A stretch of DNA of 64,000 nucleotides from Paraburkholderia piptadeniae. GTDB taxonomy: Bacteria; Pseudomonadota; Gammaproteobacteria; Burkholderiales; Burkholderiaceae. The first letter of the stretch is position 1, and each line of letters starts with the position of its first letter. Positions 34,623 to 44,156 of this stretch are shown here, piece after piece. The stretch spans positions 1-64,000 of the forward strand of contig NZ_CYGY02000023.1 in NCBI RefSeq assembly GCF_900007165.1, written 5' to 3'. The notes beneath the pieces are model-generated. The model was not told the DNA's origin and ran no database searches. It saw nothing but the letters and a program-made list of their open reading frames with translations. A program made the position numbers and the translations under genes.

Positions 34623-36298
34623 CCCTTGCCCGGCTTGGCGCGGAAACCCCAGCGCGTCAGCACCTGATTGACCATATCGTCGCTACTGGCGCCGCGGACC
34701 CAAAGGTTGCCTCCCATGGATGTCTTGTCGTCGACTTCCAGTCCATGTATCGCAGCGAAGCGTCGGAGCGCGACGTTCGAATAGGATTCGGTTGTCGACC
34801 TGCTCCGATTTGATGGCGAGTCTCCAACCCCACGCTTCCCGGAGGACAACGGCTGCACGGGTTGCGAACTTCTCTGGGTGCCCTGCGGCGCTGGAGCAGA
34901 CGGAAGAATGCCAAACTCCTTGCGCAACGTCGCATCGAACATTTCTTCCCATTTGGCCCAACCGTGAATACCGTCCTGGTGGCTGAGCCAAAGGATGGAC
35001 CTGCCCTTCTGCTTCAACGAATTGTTTCCGCCGACCGAAAGCCCGAGAGTGCGGGTCGTGTCGAACGGTATCGAACGCCCAGCATCGTAGCCGTAGAGCG
35101 CATTTCCAAGACCGCTGAACTCGACCGCGACCAGTTTCCCCATCGTCATAATGAAGGCATTGTTTGCGCCGGACGCATCGAGCTCGCGGGTAAGACCTGT
35201 CATTTTCCTGCGCAGCGTGATGAAGTCCGGCTCTCTCGAGTTGCGTGCAAACGAGCCCAATGCGAACTCGATGTGGTCAATGGCTTTGACGTACCGCTTC
35301 CAGAAGTTCATCCGGCGCGGGTCGCCAAGCCCGTCTTCCGCGAGCTTGGTGAAAAACGTCTCGATGAATTCGAGCTTCAGCCATTCAGCCACCATTGAAC
35401 GCGCGGCCGGCACAACGCCTCCCCAGCGGGTTGCGTTCGACGGCAACCACGGATTCCCCCACCAGGCAACGGCATGGTCACGCAGGCCCGGATGCAAGGT
35501 GGTACCGGGCACCTGCGCATATCGGTCAAGGACCATAATCATGCCGCGGTCGCGCAGCACTTCGTTGTTGGCCAGCAGAGCGAGCAATCGGGGCAGGAGA
35601 TGCTGGAACTCGCCATGGCTCCGTTTCGTGGCGCCCTCCACCTGAGCAAGGACCAGCTGCCGCAAAAACCAGGACCCCTTCCCGATTTGAAGCCTCCCGC
35701 ACAGTTCATCAATGCTCGACGCGTCACCCTGCAGCAAAGCGCCCACATAAGGTGCGCAAGGCACCTCGCCGAACAACTGCCTGTTTTCGACAGCGGTGTC
35801 GACCCACTCCGGACAAGGACCTCTGTCGCGAATATCGCCGTTGTTGTCGTGAAGGTAGTCCCGCAAGACGCCCCAGTTCTTTCGCCCGACCGGAGGCACT
35901 TCGGGCGCGTCTGCGTCATAGGTGAAGTAGCTCTTGACCAGCCCCTGATAACAGCGTCTGTATGCGCTAGTCTTGGATTTGTACCCATCGACGCCGTCCA
36001 GAACGCCCTGCAATCGAGGTCGGTCCTCCAATACACACTGGCCGCGCGGACGATGGGGCAGGCAAAGACTCCAGGACAGCAGATAAGCATCGCGGAAGGT
36101 GCTGACTTCCTGGCTATCCCAGTAGCGGCGTACGGCGTCAAGCTGATGGTCTTCCGAAGGTGCTCTGCCACCTCCTGACTTCAAGCGCGCCTTCATCTCC
36201 ACCAGCAGGGCATCGATGCCACCGTCCGACGTCATTGTTTTGGCTCCTTCGCCGAGCGATGGTCGTAGCAGGGACGCCAGATGGTCAAGTGCACTCAT
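34610..36298 (-). CDS. zorC: Zorya type I protein ZorC (EH-signature domain)
   Basis: This 562-aa protein occupies the ZorC position in the operon and matches ZorC in size and layout: charged N-terminal half, then a C-terminal EH-signature-like region (HPGLRDHAVAWWGNPWL, then EFIETFFTK and RMNFWKRYVKAI). Its end (KPGKGWW) overlaps the zorD start. ZorC is reported to bind DNA and help ZorD. The start overlaps the zorB stop (ATGA at 36295-36298). Assignment rests on context plus size and conserved blocks rather than on a catalytic motif. Confidence 0.88.
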   Translation of the reverse strand: MSALDHLASLLRPSLGEGAKTMTSDGGIDALLVEMKARLKSGGGRAPSEDHQLDAVRRYWDSQEVSTFRDAYLLSWSLCLPHRPRGQCVLEDRPRLQGVLDGVDGYKSKTSAYRRCYQGLVKSYFTYDADAPEVPPVGRKNWGVLRDYLHDNNGDIRDRGPCPEWVDTAVENRQLFGEVPCAPYVGALLQGDASSIDELCGRLQIGKGSWFLRQLVLAQVEGATKRSHGEFQHLLPRLLALLANNEVLRDRGMIMVLDRYAQVPGTTLHPGLRDHAVAWWGNPWLPSNATRWGGVVPAARSMVAEWLKLEFIETFFTKLAEDGLGDPRRMNFWKRYVKAIDHIEFALGSFARNSREPDFITLRRKMTGLTRELDASGANNAFIMTMGKLVAVEFSGLGNALYGYDAGRSIPFDTTRTLGLSVGGNNSLKQKGRSILWLSHQDGIHGWAKWEEMFDATLRKEFGILPSAPAPQGTQRSSQPVQPLSSGKRGVGDSPSNRSRSTTESYSNVALRRFAAIHGLEVDDKTSMGGNLWVRGASSDDMVNQVLTRWGFRAKPGKGWWR

Positions 36299-37005
36299 CG
36301 CAATGCGCAGTCGCCGAAGTTGCCCGTTTGCACCGGTACCGGTGGGCGCTGCTCACCGAGACCAAGGAACTCGAGACGCATCTCGACGCGACGGCTCTCC
36401 TCGTCCGTGTCTTTAGAGTCGTTGAACGAGTAGCCGCCGACCAGAAACAGGTTTCGCACGTTCTCCTTCTGGTCCTCGTTGAGCAGGCTCCCTCCGGCTG
36501 TTGCGAACATGCTGCACAACACCCGTTCGCTACGCTGCAGGCTGAGGTTCAGGTTGCTGAGATACGTGCCTGTCCTGTCCGTGTAGCCTTCAACGACCAC
36601 CCGCTTCAGGACGCGCTTGCCAAGGTCATCATTCGCCCGCGTCAGGATTTCGGGGACAAACTGGCGCAGCACCTCTTCCTGCTCGGGGGCCAGATTGGAT
36701 TTCCCGAACGCGAAGCGTGCGCGGTCACCAAAGTCGATTACGCGTCGGTCGCGGTCGACCTTGATACCGTTATACCGCTTCGCGGCGCTTTGAAACCGGT
36801 CCAGAATCTGTTCAATGTCCTTTCTGTGTTGCTCTTCGCGCTTTTCCTTCTCGGTCACATTCTTCGTTACAGCAAGCAACGCTACGCCCATGACGACAAG
36901 AAAGAGCACCATCAACGCGGTCATCAGGTCCGCAAATGATATCCAGAACGGCTTTTCCGCCTCGTCGCGGCCACCGCGCTTGACGACTATCCGGGCTCCA
37001 AGCAT
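36295..37005 (-). CDS. zorB: Zorya protein ZorB (MotB/OmpA-like stator subunit)
   Basis: This 236-aa protein has a single N-terminal transmembrane helix (about 23-46) with Asp26 in ISFADLMTAL, the MotB-like proton-binding residue, and a C-terminal OmpA-like peptidoglycan-binding domain (about 90-215; VVVEGYTDRTGTYLSNLNLS, QRSERVL). With ZorA it forms a proton-driven membrane motor. It starts three bases after the zorA stop and overlaps zorC by four bases, so the operon is tightly coupled. Confidence 0.95.
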   Translation of the reverse strand: MLGARIVVKRGGRDEAEKPFWISFADLMTALMVLFLVVMGVALLAVTKNVTEKEKREEQHRKDIEQILDRFQSAAKRYNGIKVDRDRRVIDFGDRARFAFGKSNLAPEQEEVLRQFVPEILTRANDDLGKRVLKRVVVEGYTDRTGTYLSNLNLSLQRSERVLCSMFATAGGSLLNEDQKENVRNLFLVGGYSFNDSKDTDEESRRVEMRLEFLGLGEQRPPVPVQTGNFGDCALR

Positions 37006-37008
37006 CGC

Positions 37009-39033
37009 TTACTTCCTCACCGGCGCGAGCGTCCCCATTGACGCGAGGGTCAGCTCAAGTTCACCCACGGCGGCCGAAAGCAGTCCGACCGCCGAAGTGA
37101 GTTTGGTATGGAACTCGGTATTGGCCTTGTCAAGCGTGCGCTTGACCTCTGTCGCAAAGGAGGTATGTGCCTCCCCGAGAACCCGGCTGACACCGGCAAG
37201 ATACTCATCGGCCTGCTTCTGCGCCGTTCCAAGACGGCTCGCTGAAGTCTCGATACGATTGAGAATGTCGGCGGTCAGCGTCGCTTCCTTGCGCGCGGCG
37301 TCGACCGTTGCGCGCAACTCAGTAACCAGCTGACTGATGGCGTCGCGGTGAGCACGGTAATCTCTCAACAGTTCCTGGATTGCCCCAGCTCCACTCGTGA
37401 GGCTGCCAGACGTCTCGGCCAGCTTTGCTGACACGCTGGCTGCCTGGCCCATGACACCCGAGACACGCTCGCCTGCCGCCGCAAAATTGCGCGATGCCGT
37501 ACCCAGCACCTCGGCACCCGCGTTCATCCGGTCCACGGATGACGTCGTGGCCTGTGTCAGCGAGGTCACACTCTGTGCCATTTGGGTGGTCGCGGCGCCG
37601 AGCTCCCTGACAACAGACTCTACCGACTCGGACATCGTTGCGACCGCGCCGGTGGCGCGTACCGTCATGGCACTCTCACGCGCCCGGTTGTTCTCAAATA
37701 CTTCCTTCTGCGCCCCACTGAGCGTTGCCAGCATTTCGCTGACCTGTGTACCAAGTGTCTCCAGCGTCGTCTGCAGTTTCTGGCTTGTCTCCGATTGGGA
37801 GGTCGCAACCAGCTGGCGAATCTGCTCGACAAACGCGGCCGACTGGGCGTTCATCGCCTCCTGTCGCGATTCCATCTTCTCGATGGCCTCTGCCATCCGC
37901 TGTGCCATTGCATCAGTCGAACGTTGACTCGAAGCCTCAATGTTCGCGACCAGTGTGTGCAACGTGCCGACTGCCTCCTGGATGCTCTTGGCGGTCTGCT
38001 GGTTCAGTTCGTTGAGCCCCGAAATCTGGCCGCCAAACAGGTCATTCAGCCGCTGACTGAAGCTCGCCATCACATCCTGCAGCATGCGCACGGCGCTCTC
38101 ACTCTGGTCACCACTGGCGCTTTTCACGGTGGCGGCGATTTCTTCGAGCGGTCCCTTGAGACCCTGCTGGATACTTTCGGCAATCGCGTTGCCCAAGGCG
38201 ACGTTGTTCTGGCGGGCCGCCTCAGCTGCCAGCGTCTGTTGCTCTCTGCCGGCGGCTATCTGTGCGCCGGTCAGTTCGCGCAGCAGTTCGCCCAGTTCCT
38301 CGACAAGCGCGTCCTTCAGGATTTTCGACTGGCTCGCCGATTCTTCCGACGCCTTGACCAGCCGTGAGAGGTATTCCTCGCCTGCCCCGGCTTCGAAGCA
38401 CGCGTCAATCGCGTGCGCAATCTCCTCGGTGCGCCGGTAGAGCGATGCGAGGAGGAGCTTCTCAACAAACGTGACAGCCATTGCAACAGCAATCGCGGAT
38501 GCCGAGACGAGGAACGCCTCGCCGACCGAATGCATAAGCGACTCGAGACTGCTTCTCACGGTTGCTGCGTTCTCGCTTACCTGAAACGCACGGAGACCCT
38601 CAATCAGCCCGCTGAAGGTACCGATAATGCCGATGCCTGTGAAAATCCCTGGAACATGCTTGAAGAACTCCGTACGCAGGCGGCTGTCGACCACGACTTG
38701 GTCGTTGAAATAGAGCTCGGCGGGTACGGTGGCGCGAACAGCCTGGACGACCATTTGCCCATCCCGCTCCTCGCGCTGGCGATGCAACGATTCGTCATAC
38801 TCTTTCCAGAGATGCGCCAGCCTCCGGTCACTGGCAAACACAGCCTTGAATTGAGACGGATAGTTTGCGGTTTCGAACTGTGCGATGCGCTTCTGGACAT
38901 TCCTCAGGCGGAACCAGTGAATCACGGCCGGCACGAGAAAAACGCCAATGAAAATTACGACGAGTGCGGCGAGTACCGCACTGGTGACCAGCACCGGAGT
39001 GGGTACTGCAGCCACGAATGCTTGGAAATTCAC
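37009..39033 (-). CDS. zorA: Zorya protein ZorA (MotA/ExbB-like with long coiled-coil tail)
   Basis: This 674-aa protein starts at a GTG (39033) with GGGGAG six bases upstream; a longer TTG start adds nine residues without a better ribosome site. TM1 (about 14-38), TM2 (about 127-148, GIFTGIGIIGTFSGL) and TM3 (about 171-196) match the MotA/ExbB/TolQ core. The remaining ~470 residues form a long helical, coiled-coil-like cytoplasmic tail, the hallmark of ZorA. It heads the operon. Long tails of this kind are thought to signal to ZorC/ZorD in the cytoplasm. Confidence 0.94.
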   Translation of the reverse strand: MNFQAFVAAVPTPVLVTSAVLAALVVIFIGVFLVPAVIHWFRLRNVQKRIAQFETANYPSQFKAVFASDRRLAHLWKEYDESLHRQREERDGQMVVQAVRATVPAELYFNDQVVVDSRLRTEFFKHVPGIFTGIGIIGTFSGLIEGLRAFQVSENAATVRSSLESLMHSVGEAFLVSASAIAVAMAVTFVEKLLLASLYRRTEEIAHAIDACFEAGAGEEYLSRLVKASEESASQSKILKDALVEELGELLRELTGAQIAAGREQQTLAAEAARQNNVALGNAIAESIQQGLKGPLEEIAATVKSASGDQSESAVRMLQDVMASFSQRLNDLFGGQISGLNELNQQTAKSIQEAVGTLHTLVANIEASSQRSTDAMAQRMAEAIEKMESRQEAMNAQSAAFVEQIRQLVATSQSETSQKLQTTLETLGTQVSEMLATLSGAQKEVFENNRARESAMTVRATGAVATMSESVESVVRELGAATTQMAQSVTSLTQATTSSVDRMNAGAEVLGTASRNFAAAGERVSGVMGQAASVSAKLAETSGSLTSGAGAIQELLRDYRAHRDAISQLVTELRATVDAARKEATLTADILNRIETSASRLGTAQKQADEYLAGVSRVLGEAHTSFATEVKRTLDKANTEFHTKLTSAVGLLSAAVGELELTLASMGTLAPVRK

Positions 39034-39510
39034 TTCGGTCTCCCCTCGGCGAGGAATCAACTTATTGTTTCGCGCTGCACTGCTTTTCTGAGCTGGTCAG
39101 GGAGCGATGCACGCCTGCGGCGCGTGTAAGCTCGGGTGCCCATTGCGGTCCCGCAGAAAGCAGAATCGGCACCTTTTACGGGATAATAAGATATTACAAA
39201 ATGTTCGTCGGCAAAACCGGGAAAAGAGCGGGCAAACGGCGGTAATCTGCGTCCGCATAACTGAAACGCGAATTTGATTAGACCCCAATATACGCGCGCC
39301 CCGGGTGCCTCTCGGGAGTTCGGGCCGGCATTACCTTCATTCGGGCCAGGTCTGGTGACTCTGCCTCGTAGCACCGGTGCGGAAGGGGCAAATCAAGGCA
39401 TTCACTGCTACCCCGACCTGCTATGCTGAAAATCGTGTAGCAGCCGCGCAGCGCGGCGTGACGGGGGTTCCCGGGCATCTACCGCGAGTCCCTGATTCGC
39501 CACCAAATGC
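39034..39510. other. Gap upstream of zorA, probable promoter and island edge
   Basis: No gene was recognised in these 477 bases. An AT-rich patch around 39178-39202 (minus strand TAATATCTTATTAT) is the most promoter-like element upstream of zorA, but no good -35 element was found. Base composition and codon use change just beyond, at the terminator at 39511, so this is the likely right end of the accessory segment. Confidence 0.35.
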
Positions 39511-39546
39511 AAGAAGCCGCTGTTTCTCACGAAACAGCGGCTTCTT
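39511..39546 (-). terminator. Terminator downstream of marR
   Basis: The perfect 16-bp arms (39511-39526 and 39531-39546, with AAGAAGCCGCTG at the outer end) form a long stem with a 4-base loop. It lies 60 bases beyond the marR stop. The AAGAAG/CTTCTT ends give only weak U tracts, so it may work in both directions. Confidence 0.75.
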
Positions 39547-39606
39547 CATTTCCACCGCCGATCAAAAAGATCGATGGCCGCACAACCAATGCGGTCGTGC
39601 GCTTTC

Positions 39607-40050
39607 TCACCGCTCCACGATCCTCGTCAGATTGCCCCGCACCTTCTGCAGCAGCGCGATGAGTTGCTTCACTTCCTCGTCAGTCAGTCCGCTGAGCCCC
39701 TCCGCCGCTATCTGATCGCCGACTTTCTTCGCATCTTCCAGCGTCCGCTCGGCCTTCCCGGTCAGGCGAATCTGCTTCTCGCGCCGATCAAGCGGATTGC
39801 CAATGCGCTCGATCCATCCACCCTCTTCCATCCGGTCGAGCAGCCGGCCGGCCGAAATGGGCGCGACTTCCAGCAGATCCGCGAGCCGTGCCTGATTGAT
39901 GTCGCCGTAATGCGACAGATACGCGAGCGCGCGGCATTGCGCGCGCGTCAGGTCGATCGACAGCCGCGCGAGATCGTCGAACCGCTTGCCGACCAGCCTG
40001 CCGACATCGGAAATAAGAAAGCCGAATCGCTCGTCGAAATGGGTTTTCAT
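39607..40050 (-). CDS. MarR-family transcriptional regulator
   Basis: This 147-aa protein has a winged HTH (about 35-105): GDINQARLADLLEVAPISAG, the recognition helix RLLDRMEEGGWI and the wing PLDRREKQIRLT. Terminal helices support dimerisation. It is divergent from an EmrB-type efflux pump, and a perfect palindrome in the shared promoter (40153-40168) is a good operator. It is thus probably a drug-responsive repressor of the pump. Confidence 0.92.
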   Translation of the reverse strand: MKTHFDERFGFLISDVGRLVGKRFDDLARLSIDLTRAQCRALAYLSHYGDINQARLADLLEVAPISAGRLLDRMEEGGWIERIGNPLDRREKQIRLTGKAERTLEDAKKVGDQIAAEGLSGLTDEEVKQLIALLQKVRGNLTRIVER

Positions 40051-40152
40051 CGCGCGATTATACGAAGAGGCTCCGCTCCGTCGGCCCGAAACATCCCGCG
40101 AACCACGGCACCCGGAAAATTCAGCGTTTTCATAAAAAGCAGCTGACTATAC

Positions 40153-40168
40153 AATAAGCATGCTTATT
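40153..40168. promoter_or_regulatory. MarR operator palindrome
   Basis: AATAAGCATGCTTATT is a perfect 16-bp palindrome 19 bp before the efflux pump start and about 100 bp from the marR start. It fits a MarR dimer site overlapping the pump promoter. Confidence 0.7.
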
Positions 40169-40187
40169 ATCCCAAAATTGTCGCTTC

Positions 40188-41726
40188 ATGGCCCCCGATT
40201 TGCCGGCAGCAAAGCCCGCCGTCGCGCTGAACCGTCCGATGATCACGATCGCGATCATGCTCGCGACGCTGATGCAGACGCTCGACAGCACCATCGCCAA
40301 CGTCGCGCTGCCGCACATGCAGGGCAGTCTGTCTGCGTCGCAGGATGAGATCACGTGGGTGCTCACGTCGTACATCGTCGCGGCCGCGATCGCGACGCCG
40401 CTCACTGGCTGGCTGTCTGACCGGCTGAGCGTGAAACGCCTGCTGATGTTCGCGATCGGCGGGTTCACGGTCGCGTCGGCGCTGTGCGGGCTGTCCGAGA
40501 CGCTGACGCAGATCGTTGCGTCGCGCCTCTTGCAGGGCATCTTCGGCGCATCGCTCGTGCCGCTGTCGCAGTCAATCCTGCTCGACATCAATCCGCGCGA
40601 GAAACAAGGCCAGGCGATGGCCGTCTGGGGCATGGGCGTGATGGTCGGCCCGATTCTCGGCCCGACGCTCGGCGGCTGGCTCACCGATAGCTACAACTGG
40701 CGCTGGGTCTTCTTCATCAATCTGCCGATCGGCGCATTCGCCCTCTTTGGCGTGCTGACTTTTCTGCCGTCGCGCGAACCGAAGCACGACACGAAGTTCG
40801 ATGCCTTCGGTTTCGCGACGCTCGGCCTCGCGATCGGTGCGCTGCAGGCGATGCTCGATCGCGGCGAGCAGCTCGACTGGTTCGGCTCGCATGAAATCGT
40901 CGCCGAAGCACTGATCGCGTCGATCAGCTTCGCGTTCTTCATTGCGCACACGGCGACCGTCGGCAAGTCCTCGTTCTTCAAGTACGAGTTGCTGAAAGAC
41001 CGCAACTTCGCGACGGGCACGTTTTTCATCTTCATCATCGGCGCGGTGATGTACGCGACACGCGCGCTGCTGCCGCCGATGCTGCAAAACCTGATGAACT
41101 ATCCCGTCGCGACGACAGGCCTCGTCACCGCGCCGAGCGGCGCCGGCACGATGCTCGCGATGCTGCTTGCAGGCCGCCTGCTCAAGCACATCGACGCACG
41201 CCTGATGCTGCTCACCGGCTTCGTCGTATCGGCATTCGCGCTCTGGCAGATGATGCACTACACGATCGTGCTGTCGGCATCTGATATCGTGTGGCCCGGC
41301 GTGATCCAGGGCTTCGGCCTCGGGCTCGTGTTCGTGCCGCTGAGCGCGCTGACGTTCTCGACGCTCACGCCCGCGCTGCGTGCGGACGGCACCGCGACCT
41401 ATAGCCTGATGCGCAACATTGGCAGCAGTATCGGCATCTCGATCGTGCAGACCCTGCTCACGCGCAACACGCAGGTCGCGCATTCGGACCTTGCGGCGAA
41501 CGTGAACATGTTCAATCCCATCGTCCAGCCGATACTCGCGACGGGTTCACGCGTCGACGTCGCCGTGCTCGATGCATCGATCACGCAGCAGGCCGCGATG
41601 ATCGCGTATCTGAACGACTTCAAGCTGATGTTCGTCGCGACGCTGTTCGTCATTCCTCTCGTGCTGCTGATTCGGTCGTCGCGCGCCGCGAGCAGCGAAT
41701 CCGTCACCCACGCGGCCATGGACTGA
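40188..41726 (+). CDS. DHA2-family (EmrB/QacA-type) multidrug MFS transporter
   Basis: This 512-aa protein has about 14 transmembrane segments. Family marks are TLMQTLDSTIANVALP (TM1 motif D1), WLSDRLSVKR (motif A), GASLVPLSQSIL and GPILGPTLGGWL (motif C). No EmrA or outer-membrane gene accompanies it, so if it needs an adaptor it must be encoded elsewhere. The ATG at 40239 is an alternative start. It is divergent from marR with a palindrome between them, so efflux of a toxic compound induced through MarR is likely. Confidence 0.92.
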   Translation: MAPDLPAAKPAVALNRPMITIAIMLATLMQTLDSTIANVALPHMQGSLSASQDEITWVLTSYIVAAAIATPLTGWLSDRLSVKRLLMFAIGGFTVASALCGLSETLTQIVASRLLQGIFGASLVPLSQSILLDINPREKQGQAMAVWGMGVMVGPILGPTLGGWLTDSYNWRWVFFINLPIGAFALFGVLTFLPSREPKHDTKFDAFGFATLGLAIGALQAMLDRGEQLDWFGSHEIVAEALIASISFAFFIAHTATVGKSSFFKYELLKDRNFATGTFFIFIIGAVMYATRALLPPMLQNLMNYPVATTGLVTAPSGAGTMLAMLLAGRLLKHIDARLMLLTGFVVSAFALWQMMHYTIVLSASDIVWPGVIQGFGLGLVFVPLSALTFSTLTPALRADGTATYSLMRNIGSSIGISIVQTLLTRNTQVAHSDLAANVNMFNPIVQPILATGSRVDVAVLDASITQQAAMIAYLNDFKLMFVATLFVIPLVLLIRSSRAASSESVTHAAMD

Positions 41727-41745
41727 GGCCGCGCACGGAAGTACG

Positions 41746-42390
41746 TCAGCCTTCGATCCGCCCTCGCGTCACGCCGAGCAGCGATGCCATCGCGTGACGC
41801 GCGCGCGGCGCATCGCGGTCGCGGATCGCTTCGAACACAGCCGTATGCTCGCCTAGCGATGCATTGAACACCTCGGCGCGTTTCGCATTCAGACGCAACT
41901 GTGCTTCGAGCGTGCGCTCGATCAGCGTGCCGAGCGGTATCAGCAATTCGTTGCTGCAAGCGGCAAGCACGCTCAGATGGAACTGCAGGTCGGCGCGCAC
42001 CCATTCGTCGACATTGCGCGCCGCGGCCATCGCCGAATGCGCGGCCTCGAGCGCGCCGAACGATTCATCGCTATGCGACGCCGCCGCGAGCGCGGCCGCG
42101 TAAGGCTCGATCATCTCGCGCATTTCCTGCAGCTTCAGCGCGAAATCCATCGCGGGCGCGACGCGCGAATACCAGTCGAGCAGATCCGCATCGAGCAGAT
42201 TCCACGCGGTCTTCCGACGCACCCGCGTACCGACGCGCGGCCTCGATTCGATCAGACCTTTCGAAGTCAACGTGCGCAGCGCTTCGCGAAGCACCGTGCG
42301 GCTCACGCCGAACGTCTCCATCAGGTCCGCTTCGCGCGGCAGGACGGATTCCGGCGCATAGTCGCCGCGCAGAATGGCCGTCGCCAGCAA
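41746..42390 (-). CDS. GntR/FadR-family regulator next to galactonate dehydratase
   Basis: This 214-aa protein has a GntR HTH (about 5-65; LPREADLMETFGVSRTVLRE) and an FCD domain (about 75-205; REMIEPYAAALAAAS, FHLSVLAACSNELL). From the TTG start at 42390 it lacks some residues usual at the HTH N-terminus. In-frame sequence upstream (RRTDIQRDLHGRVAY) looks conserved but offers no ATG or GTG, so the true start may be a rare codon such as ATT following AGGAG near 42429. It is divergent from dgoD and is probably its galactonate-responsive repressor. Confidence 0.85.
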   Translation of the reverse strand: MLATAILRGDYAPESVLPREADLMETFGVSRTVLREALRTLTSKGLIESRPRVGTRVRRKTAWNLLDADLLDWYSRVAPAMDFALKLQEMREMIEPYAAALAAASHSDESFGALEAAHSAMAAARNVDEWVRADLQFHLSVLAACSNELLIPLGTLIERTLEAQLRLNAKRAEVFNASLGEHTAVFEAIRDRDAPRARHAMASLLGVTRGRIEG

Positions 42391-42569
42391 ATACGCGACG
42401 CGGCCGTGCAGGTCTCGCTGAATGTCGGTTCTCCTGATGCGGATTATCGGTGGGGTCTGTTGCGCGGCATCGCCTGATGAAGCGACGCGGACCGCCCGCG
42501 ATTATCGGCGATCGGGCGCGCGAAACCCAACACGAATCCCCGTGTCGCCCGATAAAACCCCGCCCCAAA

Positions 42570-42586
42570 TAATACTATTAATACTA
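42570..42586. promoter_or_regulatory. TAATACTA direct repeat upstream of dgoD
   Basis: TAATACTA occurs twice (42570-42577 and 42579-42586) in an AT-rich island of the otherwise GC-rich 313-bp gap between the divergent gntR and dgoD genes. It may be a promoter element or an operator for the adjacent GntR protein. Nothing else was recognised in the gap. Confidence 0.45.
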
Positions 42587-42703
42587 CTTTAAAGCGATTT
42601 TGCTGTAGCATGTGGCTCCTCGACTGCCGCGCCGCGCTCAACCCATCGGTGAAACGAGGCGCTCATCAACTGCAACCGGCTTTGCCAGCAAAGGAGACAA
42701 CCC

Positions 42704-43852
42704 ATGAAGATCACCCGAATCGAAACGTTCGTCGTTCCTCCGCGCTGGTGCTTCGTGAAGATCGAGACGGACGAAGGCCTCGTCGGCTGGGGCGAGCCCG
42801 TCGTCGAAGGCCGCGCTCACACCGTCGCGGCCGCAGTCGACGAACTGTCCGACTATCTGCTCGGCAAGGACCCGCGCAACATCGAGGACCACTGGCAGGT
42901 CATGTATCGCGCGGGTTTCTATCGCGGCGGCCCGATTTCGATGAGCGCGATCGCGGGTGTCGATCAGGCGCTGTGGGACATCAAGGGCAAATTCCACGGC
43001 GTGCCCGTGCACACGCTGCTCGGCGGCCAGGTGCGCGACCGTATCAAGGTGTATTCGTGGATCGGCGGCGACCGTCCGAGCGACGTCGCGAACAACGCGC
43101 GCGCTGTCGTCGAGCGCGGCTTCAAGGCCGTGAAGATGAACGGCTCCGAAGAGTTGCAGATCATCGACACGTTCGACAAGGTGCAAGGCGTCATCAACAA
43201 CGTCGCGGCCGTGCGTGAAGCCGTCGGGCCGAACGTCGGCATCGGCGTGGACTTCCACGGCCGCGTTCACAAGCCGATGGCGAAGGTGCTGGCGAAGGAG
43301 CTCGATCCGTTCAAGCTGATGTTCATCGAAGAGCCCGTGCTGTCGGAGAACGTCGAGGCGCTGCGCGACATCGTCAACCAGACGAGCACGCCCATCGCGC
43401 TCGGCGAGCGTCTATATTCGCGCTGGGACTTCAAGCACATTCTCGCGGGCGGTTACGTCGACATCATCCAGCCGGACGCATCGCACGCGGGCGGCATCAC
43501 GGAATGCCGCAAGATCGCGTCGATGGCGGAAGCCTACGACGTCGCGCTCGCACTGCACTGCCCGCTCGGACCGATCGCGCTCGCGACATGCCTGCAGATC
43601 GACGCCGTCAGCTACAACGCGTTCATCCAGGAACAGAGCCTCGGCATCCACTACAACCAGGGCAACGATCTGCTCGACTACATCAAGAACCCCGAAGTCT
43701 TCAAGTACGAGGAAGGCTTTGTGTCGATCCCGCAAGGTCCGGGGCTCGGCATCGAAGTGAACGAGGACAAGGTGCGCGAAATGGCGAAGATCGGCCATCG
43801 CTGGCGCAATCCGGTATGGCGTCACGCAGACGGCAGCGTCGCCGAGTGGTAA
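42704..43852 (+). CDS. dgoD: D-galactonate dehydratase
   Basis: This 382-aa enolase-superfamily enzyme matches the E. coli DgoD length exactly. The catalytic and metal residues are visible: [13 protein letters not shown] (dehydratase signature), [11 protein letters not shown] (Asp ligand), [10 protein letters not shown] and [11 protein letters not shown] (Glu ligands), plus the acid [10 protein letters not shown]. It converts D-galactonate to 2-keto-3-deoxygalactonate. The remaining dgo genes are not in the window. GGAG precedes the start, and a strong terminator follows at 43887. Confidence 0.93.
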   Translation: MKITRIETFVVPPRWCFVKIETDEGLVGWGEPVVEGRAHTVAAAVDELSDYLLGKDPRNIEDHWQVMYRAGFYRGGPISMSAIAGVDQALWDIKGKFHGVPVHTLLGGQVRDRIKVYSWIGGDRPSDVANNARAVVERGFKAVKMNGSEELQIIDTFDKVQGVINNVAAVREAVGPNVGIGVDFHGRVHKPMAKVLAKELDPFKLMFIEEPVLSENVEALRDIVNQTSTPIALGERLYSRWDFKHILAGGYVDIIQPDASHAGGITECRKIASMAEAYDVALALHCPLGPIALATCLQIDAVSYNAFIQEQSLGIHYNQGNDLLDYIKNPEVFKYEEGFVSIPQGPGLGIEVNEDKVREMAKIGHRWRNPVWRHADGSVAEW

Positions 43853-43886
43853 GCAGGCTCGCGCCGTATCGCAAATGAACAAGCAG

Positions 43887-43910
43887 ACGCCGCCTTCGGG
43901 CGGCGTTTGT
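43887..43910 (+). terminator. Rho-independent terminator after dgoD
   Basis: ACGCCGCC (43887-43894), TTCG tetraloop, GGCGGCGT (43899-43906), then TTTGT. It lies 34 bases after the dgoD stop. The remaining sequence to 44156 shows no gene. Confidence 0.85.
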
Positions 43911-44156
43911 CATGGCGCTTGTCATTTGACAACCGCTCGTTTCGTCACGGATGTTACGTCGAAGGTCGCCACATAGGGCGTTTCAGTAACGTTACATAAC
44001 TGGCCGGGCAAGCGCGTTGCCGTCCTTCGCATGCGTCGCCACCGTCGCGAAAGCCCTTGAAGGACAAGCCTCCTCGCGCTGCGAGACCGCACTTCGCCAC
44101 AAATGGCCCGCTCCTTGCTGAACGTGATGCAAACATCCGTTCAAGCAGAGGACGCA

